A DNA stretch of 20,446 nt from positions 1 through 20,446 of the forward strand of contig JALQUJ010000228.1 in NCBI GenBank assembly GCA_023263825.1. The letters are read 5' to 3'. This stretch comes from Porticoccus sp. (GTDB taxonomy: Bacteria > Pseudomonadota > Gammaproteobacteria > Pseudomonadales > Porticoccaceae). Below are positions 1 to 7,186 of the stretch, piece after piece. Made by a program: the position numbers and the translations under genes. The notes under the pieces were generated by a model. It worked only from the letters and a program-made list of their open reading frames with translations, was not told where the DNA came from and made no database searches. Positions within the stretch are counted from its first letter, which is position 1; every line of letters begins with the position of its first letter.

Positions 1-1430
1 AAAAAAGCACAAAACATTCTTTGCTCTTTAAAGGGGCGTTAGGCTTAACAATAGCCTTACTTTGTGTGTGCACTCTTTTTGCGATTCCTGCCTTTTCTGA
101 ATTCCTTCAGTTACCTGGTGTATTACTCAGGGATTCGGTGCTATTTGTCTGGGTAGCGCTTGCCATTGCAGCTATGACATTAATTGAGCAGATATTCAGG
201 AATTCTAGTGCCAGTCAACGATGGGCTGCAAAATTTTTGTGTCTGGGTATCGGTTGTATTTTTGCTTATGACTTCTTTATATACTCCGACGCCTTATTGT
301 TCAAACGTATCAGTTTAAGTCTCTAGGAGGCGCGGGGTATTGTTAATGGCATGGCTGCGCCTTTGATTGCTGTAGCTATAGCTCGTAACCCTAAATATGA
401 ATTAGATATTCACGTGTCTCGCCATGTGGTTTTTCATACCGCAACCATCATGGGAGCGGGCACTTACCTTTTATTGATGGCAGTTGTTGGCTATTTTATT
501 CGGTTCTATGGGGGTACTTGGGGTAGTTTGCTGCAGATAGTTTTCTTTTTTGGTACGGGACTTCTACTTCTTACTCTTTTATTTTCAGATAAGATTCGGG
601 CCAAAGTTCGAGTTTTTCTCAGTAAGCATTTTTTCTCTTATAAGCATGATTACCGTGATGAGTGGCTGAAATTTACTCAAAACTTGGCTGCAAGTGTTGA
701 TAGTGTTCCTGAGCGAATTATTCAATCTATGATCAAATTGACTGAAAGTAATGGGGGAATGCTTTGGGAAAAAACTGAATCAGGTCAGTATGCGTTAACG
801 ACGCGGTGGCATATGCCAGAAGTAGCTGCTATGGATGCCAGCTCTTTATCCTCTTTGGCTCTATTTATGGCCAAAACCCAATGGGTGATAGATTTTGATG
901 AGTATGAGAGAGACCCTGATTTGTATGAAGGTTTATCAATACCGGAATGGCTGCTATCTATACCTAATGCTTGGTTTATTGTTCCGCTGATGTTTAAGGG
1001 TGAGTGTCTCGGATTTATTTTAGTAAAGCGTTCTGAACTGCAAAAAACCATCAACTGGGAAGATCGAGATTTGTTAAAAACGGCAGGTCAGCAAGCAGCC
1101 AGTCATTTAGCTCAGCATCAGGCTGATCAGGCATTGATGCAGTCTCGCCAATTTGAGGCTTTTAATAGATTGTCGGCTTATATTGTTCATGACTTGAAAA
1201 ATATTTTAGCTCAGCAGTCCCTTATTGTTGCCAACGCTGAAAAGCATAAACACAATCCGGAGTTTGTTGATGATGTGATTGCAACAGTTAAGAATTCAGT
1301 TGCCCGAATGACGGGGCTGATGGCACAAATGCGCAGCGGAGAAAGAGGTGCAAAAGCTAACCTGTCAACCTTGGTGAATTGTTGGTAAAAGTTGTTGACA
1401 CAACAACAGGAAGAGAGCCAGCCTTTGGTT
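1..1430 (+). pseudogene. prsK: Broken PEP-CTERM/XrtA-type sensor histidine kinase (PrsK-like), 5' end outside window
   Basis: The reading frame is open from the window edge. It encodes several hydrophobic segments, a GAF-like region (about 690-1100) and a histidine-kinase dimerisation helix with the phospho-acceptor motif HDLKN near 1190-1205. This is the order of PrsK, a kinase that pairs with PrsR in organisms making PEP-CTERM proteins and exopolysaccharide. The frame is interrupted by TAG at 324-326, between ISLSL and EARGIVN, where remembered homologues have Trp, so one TGG-to-TAG change explains it. After 1370 the frame ends at TAA 1386-1388. Restoring one base near 1378 continues the protein as LLVKVVDTTTGREP before similarity ends around 1420. 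The HATPase domain (N, G1 and G2 boxes) is absent. I infer a non-functional remnant. The family name rests on remembered PrsK sequences, mainly the SDALLF, RVVFH and FLSKHFF stretches. Confidence 0.8.
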
Positions 1431-1656
1431 GATTGTTTTGCCCTTAGCCATGGTTTGCCTCGACCTCGCGACTTATACCGGGCGATTTCTTTTTAATGAA
1501 TACGATTTACTTTTTTTAGTCACCATTGCATTTGGGTTATTGTCAGGAAAATTTTCACTGTCAGGTATAAAGCATGGGTGGCCGATATGGTTGATTGGAA
1601 GCTACTGTATTGTTGTTAGTCATAAAAAAAGGCCTGCTAAAAATCATGCCCTTTGA
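1429..1656 (+). pseudogene. Membrane-protein remnant following the prsK remnant
   Basis: This is a 75-codon open frame with only a TTG start and no ribosome binding site. Residues 1-30 and 45-65 are hydrophobic, and the middle contains RFLFNEYDLLFLVTIAFGLL. The composition resembles a real polytopic membrane protein, possibly an O-antigen polymerase-type or similar exopolysaccharide-locus protein, but I cannot assign a family. It directly abuts the point where prsK similarity ends, so the likeliest origin is a deletion that joined the 5' part of prsK to the end of a neighbouring membrane gene. The last 11 codons run into the tRNA-Met terminator, so the original 3' end may also be lost. The membrane character is visible. 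The remnant status is inferred. Confidence 0.45.
1624..1654 (-). terminator. Rho-independent terminator of tRNA-Met
   Basis: On the minus strand, AAAGGGC and GCCTTTT can form a 7-bp stem with one G·U pair around a 14-nt loop, followed by a run of T (the A-run at 1624-1630 on plus). It starts 5 nt beyond the CCA end of tRNA-Met, the expected place for its terminator. Confidence 0.65.
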
Positions 1657-1659
1657 ATG

Positions 1660-1736
1660 TGGTAGCTAGGGGCGGACTTGAACCGCCGACCCCAGCATTA
1701 TGAATGCTGTGCTCTAACCAGCTGAGCTACCTAGCC
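1660..1736 (-). tRNA. tRNA-Met (anticodon CAT)
   Basis: This is a 77-nt cloverleaf with encoded CCA. The D arm has AGCTCAGCTGGTTAGAGC, the anticodon loop is TTCATAA with CAT at plus positions 1700-1702, and the T arm carries GGTTCAAGTCC. It matches the pattern of elongator tRNA-Met rather than the initiator, which would show the GGG/CCC anticodon-stem signature. It could not be tRNA-Ile2 without further identity elements, so elongator Met is the best call. The first acceptor pair is G1·U72, a wobble. The gene lies downstream of the ychF region, as in Pseudomonas, although two extra genes sit between them here. Confidence 0.93.
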
Positions 1737-1866
1737 ACAATATTTTCTAACGTTATTTCTTAACTTAATTGCCCTGTGTATCAAGTTGCCCTGTCACAGG
1801 GGCGCGAATTTTCAAGGGTTTGCCTGATTTTGTCAAGGCGTTTTCAGCACATTACTAGTGGCCCGT
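1737..1866. other. Intergenic region upstream of tRNA-Met
   Basis: No gene is seen in these 130 nt. The sequence holds a direct repeat of the 9-mer TTGCCCTGT (1769-1777 and 1786-1794). The second copy runs into a small imperfect hairpin (CCCTGTCACAGGGG). On the minus strand TTGATA (1779-1784) could be a -35 element for tRNA-Met, but no convincing -10 follows at the correct spacing. Confidence 0.35.
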
Positions 1867-2094
1867 TCAGCTTTTTGAGGTAAATTCGTGGTCTCTGTAA
1901 TGTGAATCAATCCAGCATTGGGGGAGTGGTTCTCCAGAGGTAAATATCAGGGCTTCTTTGGCCATGGATTCGGGTTCCTGAGCTTCTTCTCCATAGTGGT
2001 AGCGGCCTGAGATATGACTATGAAATGGGTCAAAAAGATCTTGGAGTGAGATGATTTCAACGAGGTGGTTTGTGGTCTTCTCTTTTAGATACAT
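1867..2094 (-). CDS. Small conserved-looking protein of unknown function (75 aa)
   Basis: The ATG at 2094 is preceded by GGGAG at 7-nt spacing, a good ribosome binding site, so this looks like a genuine gene. The product is a soluble, acidic, 75-residue protein with no signal peptide or membrane segment. Visible features are LVEIISLQDLFDPF, SGRYHYGEEAQEPE and a Cys-Trp pair with His/Tyr residues (QCWIDSHYRDHEF) near the C-terminus. I believe similar short proteins occur in pseudomonads, sometimes under an unsupported acetyltransferase label, but it is far too short for a GNAT fold. It begins 23 nt after the broken PQQ-type dehydrogenase gene on the same strand, so the two were probably cotranscribed. 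Function unknown. Confidence 0.7.
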   Translation of the reverse strand: MYLKEKTTNHLVEIISLQDLFDPFHSHISGRYHYGEEAQEPESMAKEALIFTSGEPLPQCWIDSHYRDHEFTSKS

Positions 2095-2117
2095 AGTGAT
2101 ACTCCCTGAGCGTCTAT

Positions 2118-3325
2118 CTATTTATATAGCACACGATAGATCACCCCGGCATAGTCATCGGAGATATAAATGCTGCCATCGGGACCCTCTTCTATATCTA
2201 CAGGGCGCCCAATAATGTGTTCCCCGTTTTGCAGAAAATTGGTGAGGAAGTCTTTGCTCGTTATGTTGCCGTTCTCATCCCATTGTAAGGAAATGACCTT
2301 GTAACCATCGAGTGTGCTGCGGTTCCAGGAGCCGTGTAATGCGACCAATGCAGTATGTTGATAATTTGGGGGTTGGTTAGGGTGGCGAAGAAAGTGAATG
2401 CCCAAGGGGGCATTGTGGGCACGAAACCCAAAACTGGGTGAAATGCTATTACTCAGTAACGCCTCTTTTCCTTGGCCATAATCGGGATCCAGTTTGCCAA
2501 AACCATTAATATAGGGCCAACCATAGAAGCCGTTCGGTTTGATCAGGTTGAGCTCACAGGGTGGAAAGTCATCACCGAGTAAGTCACGCCCGTTGTCTGT
2601 GGCGTAGAGGTTGTTATTCCAGGGAGCCCAATCAAACCCCACAGCATTTCGCAATCCAGAGGCATAGATATGCCCTTTGCTATCATCGGGTTGAAAGCGC
2701 ATCATAGTGGCTCTTTCGGGTCTTTTTCCTCGCAGACATTGCAGCTTGAACCGCTGGTTAGATACAGCCAGCCATCGGGGCCAAATTGAATGGTTCTGGT
2801 CCAGTGTCCTTTACTAGAAGGTATATCTGTAATCAGCCGTTGATATTTACCTTGGGTTTTTCCTGTTTGCCAGTCAGCAGCAATACGGCCAACAGCTTCT
2901 GTTTCTGCAATGTAAAGCCAATGATTACCTCCCTCTTTATAGAGATCAATTCCATGGGGACGGTTGAGGTTGTTTACCAGAGCGGTAGTTAAATCTGCAT
3001 GGCCATCCCCGTTAGTATCTTGCAGGAGAAAAACAGTTCCTTTACTTGGGGAGCTAACAAGGAGCCCGCCTGTCGGTGTGATTTTTAGTATTCGAGCCTG
3101 GGGAATATTGTCAGCAAAGAGGGTGACCTGAAAACCTTCTGGGGCAATTAAATGATTGATTTGTTGTTGGCTAGGGGAATCTATCCCCCGGCCTGTCAGG
3201 GTGTTAAAGAGTGTGCGATAACTGCTGATTTCAAATCCAGGAATAGTTTGAGTGGCAATGAAAGCCAGAATGGCCATGGAGATTACAGCAATGGATAAAC
3301 CAATAATAACTTTAAAGAATCGCAT
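2118..3325 (-). pseudogene. PQQ-type sugar (sorbosone/glucose) dehydrogenase, frameshifted
   Basis: Two consecutive frames together make one protein of about 400 residues. The first (3325 to 2702) has an N-terminal hydrophobic anchor or signal (residues about 5-25) followed by beta-propeller motifs such as APEGFQVTLFADNIPQAR, NRPHGIDL and GSSCNVCEEKDP. The second (2705 to 2118) continues with ASGLRNAVGFDW, HGSWNRSTLDGYKV and GRPVDIEEGPDGSIYISDD, the C-terminal half of the soluble-glucose/sorbosone dehydrogenase family. These periplasmic enzymes oxidise sugars with PQQ. The frames meet in an A-run near 2717-2719. Restoring a single A there gives DPKRATMMRF, matching the family's usual DPxRATI stretch. 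I therefore read this as one gene with a 1-nt deletion. The ATG at 3325 lies only 6 nt downstream of a TATAAT box (3332-3337). The alternative is a sequencing error. Confidence 0.85.
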
Positions 3326-3367
3326 AGCCACATTATAGGCTTAACTGCGAGGGTAGAAATAAATGGG

Positions 3368-3383
3368 GCCAGTTTTTACCGGC
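3368..3383 (-). terminator. Probable terminator after ychF
   Basis: On the minus strand GCCGGT-AAAA-ACTGGC forms a 6-bp stem with one G·U pair and a tetraloop, followed by CCCATTTATTTC. It lies 45 nt past the ychF stop codon. The T-rich tail is interrupted, so termination strength is uncertain. Confidence 0.4.
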
Positions 3384-3427
3384 TCTAATATCTGGATATG
3401 GCTTTTGGAGGCTATGGGTAGTAGAGA

Positions 3428-4519
3428 TTAAACATTAAAACGGAAATGAACCACATCACCATCCTTAACGATGTAATCTTTGCCCTCCAAACGCCACTTT
3501 CCAGCATCTTTAGCACCTTGTTCGCCGTTGCCTTCAATAAAGTCATCGTAGGCAACAACTTCAGCGCGGATAAAGCCTTTTTCAAAGTCAGTATGAATTT
3601 TTCCAGCTGCTTGAGGGGCTGTTGCACCAACAGGGATCGTCCAGGCACGAACCTCCTTCACGCCGGCAGTAAAGTATGTATGAAGTCCCAGCAAGTTGTA
3701 GCCTGCTCGAATGACCCTGTTTAACCCTGGTTCATCCATACCCATTTCCTCCAGAAATTCGAGGGTCTCATCATCATCCAGCTCGGCAATTTCTGCTTCC
3801 AGTTTGTTGCAGATAGGCACGACAACAGCATCTTCTCCTTTAGCAATACTCTGTACCGTTTCTAAATAAGGGTTGTTTTCAAAACCCTCTTCATCCACGT
3901 TGGCGATATACATGGTGGGTTTTAGGGTTAGCAGGTTAAGGGACTTAATAACCTTTAGTTCGTCTTGATCCAACTCCATCGACCGTAGTGGTTTCGCTTC
4001 ATTCAGATGTGGCTGGATTTTTTCCAGTACCACTTTTAATGCCATGGCTTCCTTGTCTTGACCTTTGGCGGCTTTTACAGCCCGTTGCAGTGCTTTTTCT
4101 ACGGTTTCCAGGTCAGCTAATGCCAGCTCGGTATTAATGACATCAATATCGGCTGCCGGGTTAATTTTGCCTTCTACATGAACCACATTTTCATCATCAA
4201 AGCAGCGAACCACATGGGCAATGGCATCGGTTTCACGAATGTTGGCAAGGAATTGATTGCCCAGACCTTCACCCCTAGAGGCGCCAGCAACCAAGCCTGC
4301 GATATCAACAAATTCCATTGTTGTGGCTATGACCCGCTCAGGGTTAACTATCTCGGCGAGTTTGTCCTGGCGAGGGTCAGGAATGGGGACAATGCCAGTG
4401 TTCGGTTCAATGGTGCAGAAAGGAAAGTTTGCTGCATCAATGCCTGCTTTGGTCAGTGCATTAAATAACGTGGATTTACCCACATTGGGAAGGCCGACAA
4501 TACCGCAGTTAAAACCCAT
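3428..4519 (-). CDS. ychF: Ribosome-binding ATPase YchF (Obg family)
   Basis: YchF is a universally conserved P-loop NTPase of the Obg group that binds ribosomes and prefers ATP over GTP. The 363-residue product has the expected length (E. coli 363). The P-loop GLPNVGKS lies at residues 9-16, the switch II region DIAG at 72-75, and the base-recognition motif reads NVDE at 207-210 in place of the GTPase NKxD, which is the hallmark of YchF. An alpha-helical insertion follows the G domain (about 130-200), and the C-terminal TGS domain (about 280-363) ends in GDVVHFRFNV. The start is ATG. It is the last gene of the prs-rplY-pth-ychF run, 93 nt beyond pth, and is followed by a candidate terminator. 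Nothing unusual is seen. Confidence 0.97.
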   Translation of the reverse strand: MGFNCGIVGLPNVGKSTLFNALTKAGIDAANFPFCTIEPNTGIVPIPDPRQDKLAEIVNPERVIATTMEFVDIAGLVAGASRGEGLGNQFLANIRETDAIAHVVRCFDDENVVHVEGKINPAADIDVINTELALADLETVEKALQRAVKAAKGQDKEAMALKVVLEKIQPHLNEAKPLRSMELDQDELKVIKSLNLLTLKPTMYIANVDEEGFENNPYLETVQSIAKGEDAVVVPICNKLEAEIAELDDDETLEFLEEMGMDEPGLNRVIRAGYNLLGLHTYFTAGVKEVRAWTIPVGATAPQAAGKIHTDFEKGFIRAEVVAYDDFIEGNGEQGAKDAGKWRLEGKDYIVKDGDVVHFRFNV

Positions 4520-4612
4520 TACTTATTCTCTCGAGTGTTAGTGTCTATGGCTTTGATCAAATCCTTTGAATTCCAGCCGCATAAATTAATAGTTGGTTGT
4601 TGCCAGAAAGCG

Positions 4613-5194
4613 TTACTGGGAGTGTAATTCTTTCATGGCATTGTTCCACTGTCCTGTTGCTGCCATAGGTATCACACGAAGGGCATCATCAATACTTTGG
4701 TTTATCAGTTGCTGCTCACTTTGGGGTGCTTTACACAAAACAAAGTTCACGACTTCGGAGGAGTTGCCTGGGTGACCAATACCTAAACGCAGTCGAGCAA
4801 AATTTCGGTTGTTGCCTAATGCTTGAATAGTATCTCTCAGACCATTGTGCCCACCATGTCCGCCGCCTAGTTTAAGGCGTGCAACTCCTGGACTTAGATC
4901 AAGCTCATCATGGGCAATTAAAATAGCTTCTGGAGGGATTTGGTAGAAACCGGCCATAGCTGCAACGGCTTTGCCACTACGGTTCATATAGGTGTCGGGT
5001 ACTAATAACCGCACATTGTGATCGTCGAGGGTTGCCCTACCTGTAGCACCAAAAAATTTAGCTTCTGGTTTTAGGGTAACACCGCAATATTTTGACAAGG
5101 CTAAAACGAAATCAGCCCCGGCATTGTGACGGGTTTGTTCATATTGTTGGCCGGGGTTTCCCAGACCAACAATGAGTTGAACAGGTGTGTCCAA
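4613..5194 (-). CDS. pth: Peptidyl-tRNA hydrolase
   Basis: Pth releases peptides from prematurely dropped peptidyl-tRNAs so that the tRNAs can be recycled. The 193-residue product matches the family length. It shows LIVGLGNPG at residues 7-15, the catalytic His in TRHNAG (His23, equivalent to E. coli His20), the substrate-binding Asn in MNRSGKA, the catalytic-site Asp in AHDELDL, and KLGGGHGGHNGL. The best start is TTG at 5194. It has AAGAGG 8 nt upstream and places the first motif where E. coli has it, and no in-frame ATG exists nearby. The gene lies 59 nt after rplY, a pairing conserved in many gammaproteobacteria, and is probably cotranscribed with it. An inverted TTCTAG/CTAGAA lies just upstream of the ribosome binding site. 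Confidence 0.96.
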   Translation of the reverse strand: MDTPVQLIVGLGNPGQQYEQTRHNAGADFVLALSKYCGVTLKPEAKFFGATGRATLDDHNVRLLVPDTYMNRSGKAVAAMAGFYQIPPEAILIAHDELDLSPGVARLKLGGGHGGHNGLRDTIQALGNNRNFARLRLGIGHPGNSSEVVNFVLCKAPQSEQQLINQSIDDALRVIPMAATGQWNNAMKELHSQ

Positions 5195-5253
5195 TATCAG
5201 GGCCTCTTTTTCTAGACTTTTAAGCTAGCTAGAAGGAGGTTGGCTCGAGATGA

Positions 5254-5916
5254 TTACTCGTTGCCTTCCTCTTCGCCTTCGCTTTCACCTTCTGCTTCTG
5301 GAGCTTCAACTTCGTCAGTTTCCTCAACGACAGCCTTAGGCTTGTTCACAGTAAAGATAGGTAGATCATGCTCTTCACCGTGGCTTAGTCCAACGCTTTC
5401 AACACCCTTAGGAAGTTTGATGTCTGAAATATGAAGAATTTGGCCGATTTCTACTTCAGCAACATCTACTTCTATGTATTCAGGCAAATCAGCAGGTAAA
5501 CAGGAAATATCCAGTTCAGTCATACTACGGGAGATATTACCACCACTCATCTTAACGCCCACACAGGTATCTTCATTGATAAAGTGAAGAGGTACTTTAG
5601 TGTGAAGTTTCTGAGTTTTGCTGACACGAAGAAAATCGACATGCAGGATAACCGGCTTGGCTGGGTGACGTTGAACATCCTTCAGGATCACATCTTCAGT
5701 TTTGCCATCAACATCTAAAGTAATGATGTGTGAGTAAAATGCTTCATTATCAAGTGCATGCTCAAGGGTAGTGTGAGCTAGGCTGATATTTTGAGGGTCT
5801 TTTTTACCTCCATAGATAATGGCTGGTACTTCGTCTGCCAAACGACGTAGGCGGCGGCTCGCACCTTTCCCCATATCGTTACGGGCCTTAGCATTCAATT
5901 GAAAATCATTGGACAT
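5254..5916 (-). CDS. rplY: 50S ribosomal protein bL25, long CTC-type form
   Basis: bL25 binds 5S rRNA in the large subunit. The start chosen is ATG 5916 (MSNDFQLNAKAR), which has TAGGAG 8 nt upstream. The frame stays open up to 5961 but without such a site. The 220-residue protein is the two-domain CTC-type form rather than the 94-residue E. coli form. The N-terminal half is the 5S-binding L25 domain with GKGASRRLRR and VPAIIYG. The C-terminal half is the TL5-like domain, followed by an acidic tail from about residue 195 rich in Glu. It lies between prs and pth. A 192-nt upstream gap separates it from prs and contains a 7-bp hairpin, so it may have its own promoter. Confidence 0.96.
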   Translation of the reverse strand: MSNDFQLNAKARNDMGKGASRRLRRLADEVPAIIYGGKKDPQNISLAHTTLEHALDNEAFYSHIITLDVDGKTEDVILKDVQRHPAKPVILHVDFLRVSKTQKLHTKVPLHFINEDTCVGVKMSGGNISRSMTELDISCLPADLPEYIEVDVAEVEIGQILHISDIKLPKGVESVGLSHGEEHDLPIFTVNKPKAVVEETDEVEAPEAEGESEGEEEGNE

Positions 5917-6000
5917 TGCCGTGACTCCTAGGTTTTTTTCAAACCATTCAGTTATTTCCAAACCAATCCGCGACCAGAATTGATAGGGAAGTTTTAAATA

Positions 6001-6025
6001 GCTCTATACATGTAATAAATAGAGC
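6001..6025 (-). terminator. Hairpin between prs and rplY
   Basis: GCTCTAT and ATAGAGC form a 7-bp perfect stem with an 11-nt loop. On the minus strand it follows prs by 84 nt and is followed by TATTTAAAAC, not a clean T-run. It may be a weak terminator or an mRNA-processing or stability hairpin at the prs/rplY boundary. Confidence 0.35.
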
Positions 6026-6108
6026 AGTTAGCTATCCAGATGTAATGTTGTTACTAAACCGGTTGGAAAAGGCCGATTGGGACTATAGCCTTTGAAAACA
6101 ATGACTTT

Positions 6109-7050
6109 TTAGTCAAACATTGCACTGATGGATTCTTCGTTGCTGACCCGGCGCATTGCCTCTGCCAGCATCTGGCCCAAACTTAAGACCCTAATATATT
6201 TACTTTTCTGTGCAGCTTCACTCAATGGAATACTATTGGTGACAACCATGGTATCCAGTGCTGAGTTCTCAATATTGTCAATGGCTTTGCCAGAAAGAAC
6301 TGGGTGAGTGCAATATGCAACGACTTTTTCAGCGCCGCGTTCTTTTAGAGCATCTGCTGCTTTACAGAGTGTTCCGGCAGTATCCACAATGTCATCCATT
6401 AGGATACAAGTTCGTCCTTCTACATCACCGATTAAGTTCATGACTTCAATTTGGTTGGCTTCTGGACGGCGTTTATCAATAATGGCAAGTTCGGTGTTCA
6501 ACTGTTTTGCCATAGCTCGAGCACGAACGACACCGCCAATATCGGGTGATACTACCGTTGGATTTTGGTAGTTTTGGCGTTCTACATCACCCAACAGAAC
6601 GGGTAGGCCGTATACGTTATCTACGGCGCAGTCAAAGAACCCTTGAATCTGTTCTGCGTGTAAGTCAACGGTCATAACGCGGTCAACACCAACATTAGTG
6701 ATCATGTCAGCAACTACTTTCGCGCTAATAGGGACACGAATTGACCGGACACGACGATCTTGTCTGGCATAGCCAAAGTAGGGCACAACAGCGGTGATAC
6801 GGCCTGCAGAAGCGCGACGTAAGGCATCGACCATCAGGATCAGTTCCATCAGGTTTTTGTGGGTAGGTTCGCAGGTAGGTTGTACCACGAAAACATCGCG
6901 GCCACGGACATTTTCACAAATTTCTACATTGATCTCGCCATCGGAGAACTGTGATACCACAGCGTTGCCCAGAGAGAGACCGAGAAATTGAGTGATTTCT
7001 TTTGCGAGCTCCAGGTTGGCATTCCCAGAGAAAACCATCAAATTTGCCAC
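6109..7050 (-). CDS. prs: Ribose-phosphate pyrophosphokinase (PRPP synthetase)
   Basis: The enzyme makes 5-phosphoribosyl 1-diphosphate from ribose 5-phosphate and ATP for nucleotide, His, Trp and NAD synthesis. The 313-residue length is typical. Visible are the flexible-loop region with PYFGYARQDRR (90-100), the metal/substrate His in TVDLHAEQIQGFF (128-139), VVSPDIGGVVRA (167-178), and the PRPP-binding loop DDIVDTAGT at 219-227, where E. coli has DDMIDTGGT. The C-terminus NEESISAMFD is nearly identical to E. coli. The start is GTG 7050 with AGGAA 8 nt upstream. It lies 51 nt after tRNA-Gln on the same strand, with a hairpin (7081-7096) between. The gene order ispE, tRNA-Gln, prs is conserved in pseudomonads. 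Confidence 0.97.
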   Translation of the reverse strand: MANLMVFSGNANLELAKEITQFLGLSLGNAVVSQFSDGEINVEICENVRGRDVFVVQPTCEPTHKNLMELILMVDALRRASAGRITAVVPYFGYARQDRRVRSIRVPISAKVVADMITNVGVDRVMTVDLHAEQIQGFFDCAVDNVYGLPVLLGDVERQNYQNPTVVSPDIGGVVRARAMAKQLNTELAIIDKRRPEANQIEVMNLIGDVEGRTCILMDDIVDTAGTLCKAADALKERGAEKVVAYCTHPVLSGKAIDNIENSALDTMVVTNSIPLSEAAQKSKYIRVLSLGQMLAEAMRRVSNEESISAMFD

Positions 7051-7080
7051 GGCTTATTTCCTGATCAAGAAGTAATACTA

Positions 7081-7096
7081 CTTTGGCGTCCCAAAG
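7081..7096 (-). terminator. Hairpin between tRNA-Gln and prs
   Basis: CTTTGG-(4 nt)-CCAAAG is a perfect 6-bp stem 5 nt past the tRNA 3' end. On the minus strand it is followed by TAGTATTACTTCTT. It may be a partial terminator, or a 3' processing structure for tRNA-Gln if transcription continues into prs. Confidence 0.4.
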
Positions 7097-7101
7097 AAAT
7101 A

Positions 7102-7177
7102 TGGCTGGGGTGGGAGGACTCGAACCTCCGAATGGCGGCATCAAAAGCCGCTGCCTTAGCCACTTGGCGACACCCCA
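7102..7177 (-). tRNA. tRNA-Gln (anticodon TTG)
   Basis: This is a 76-nt cloverleaf with encoded CCA. The acceptor stem is TGGGGTG/CACCCCA, the D arm carries GCCAAGTGGCTAAGGC, the anticodon loop is CTTTTGA with TTG at plus positions 7142-7144, and the T arm is GGAGGTTCGAGTCCTCC. It closely matches E. coli tRNA-Gln(TTG). Its 5' end lies only 9 nt after the ispE stop codon, so it is probably cut out of an ispE-containing transcript. Confidence 0.95.
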
Positions 7178-7186
7178 GTAAATTGT

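Noticed and set aside
324..326. Stop-codon recoding (pyrrolysine or suppressor) in the kinase
   Set aside because: Other genes in the window end in TAG, RF1 is intact, the expected residue is Trp, and the same gene has further lesions downstream.
1769..1794. Direct repeat TTGCCCTGT as a CRISPR or iteron array
   Set aside because: There are only two 9-nt copies with no further units, so it is no more than a minor repeat upstream of tRNA-Met.
2702..2705. ATGA stop/start overlap suggesting two coupled genes
   Set aside because: The two products are the halves of one dehydrogenase family protein, and a single restored base rejoins them through a conserved segment. The overlap is a coincidence of the frameshift.
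6365..6400. DTAGT instead of DTGGT in the PRPP loop of Prs
   Set aside because: To my knowledge this is a common variant in pseudomonad-type enzymes, not an active-site defect.
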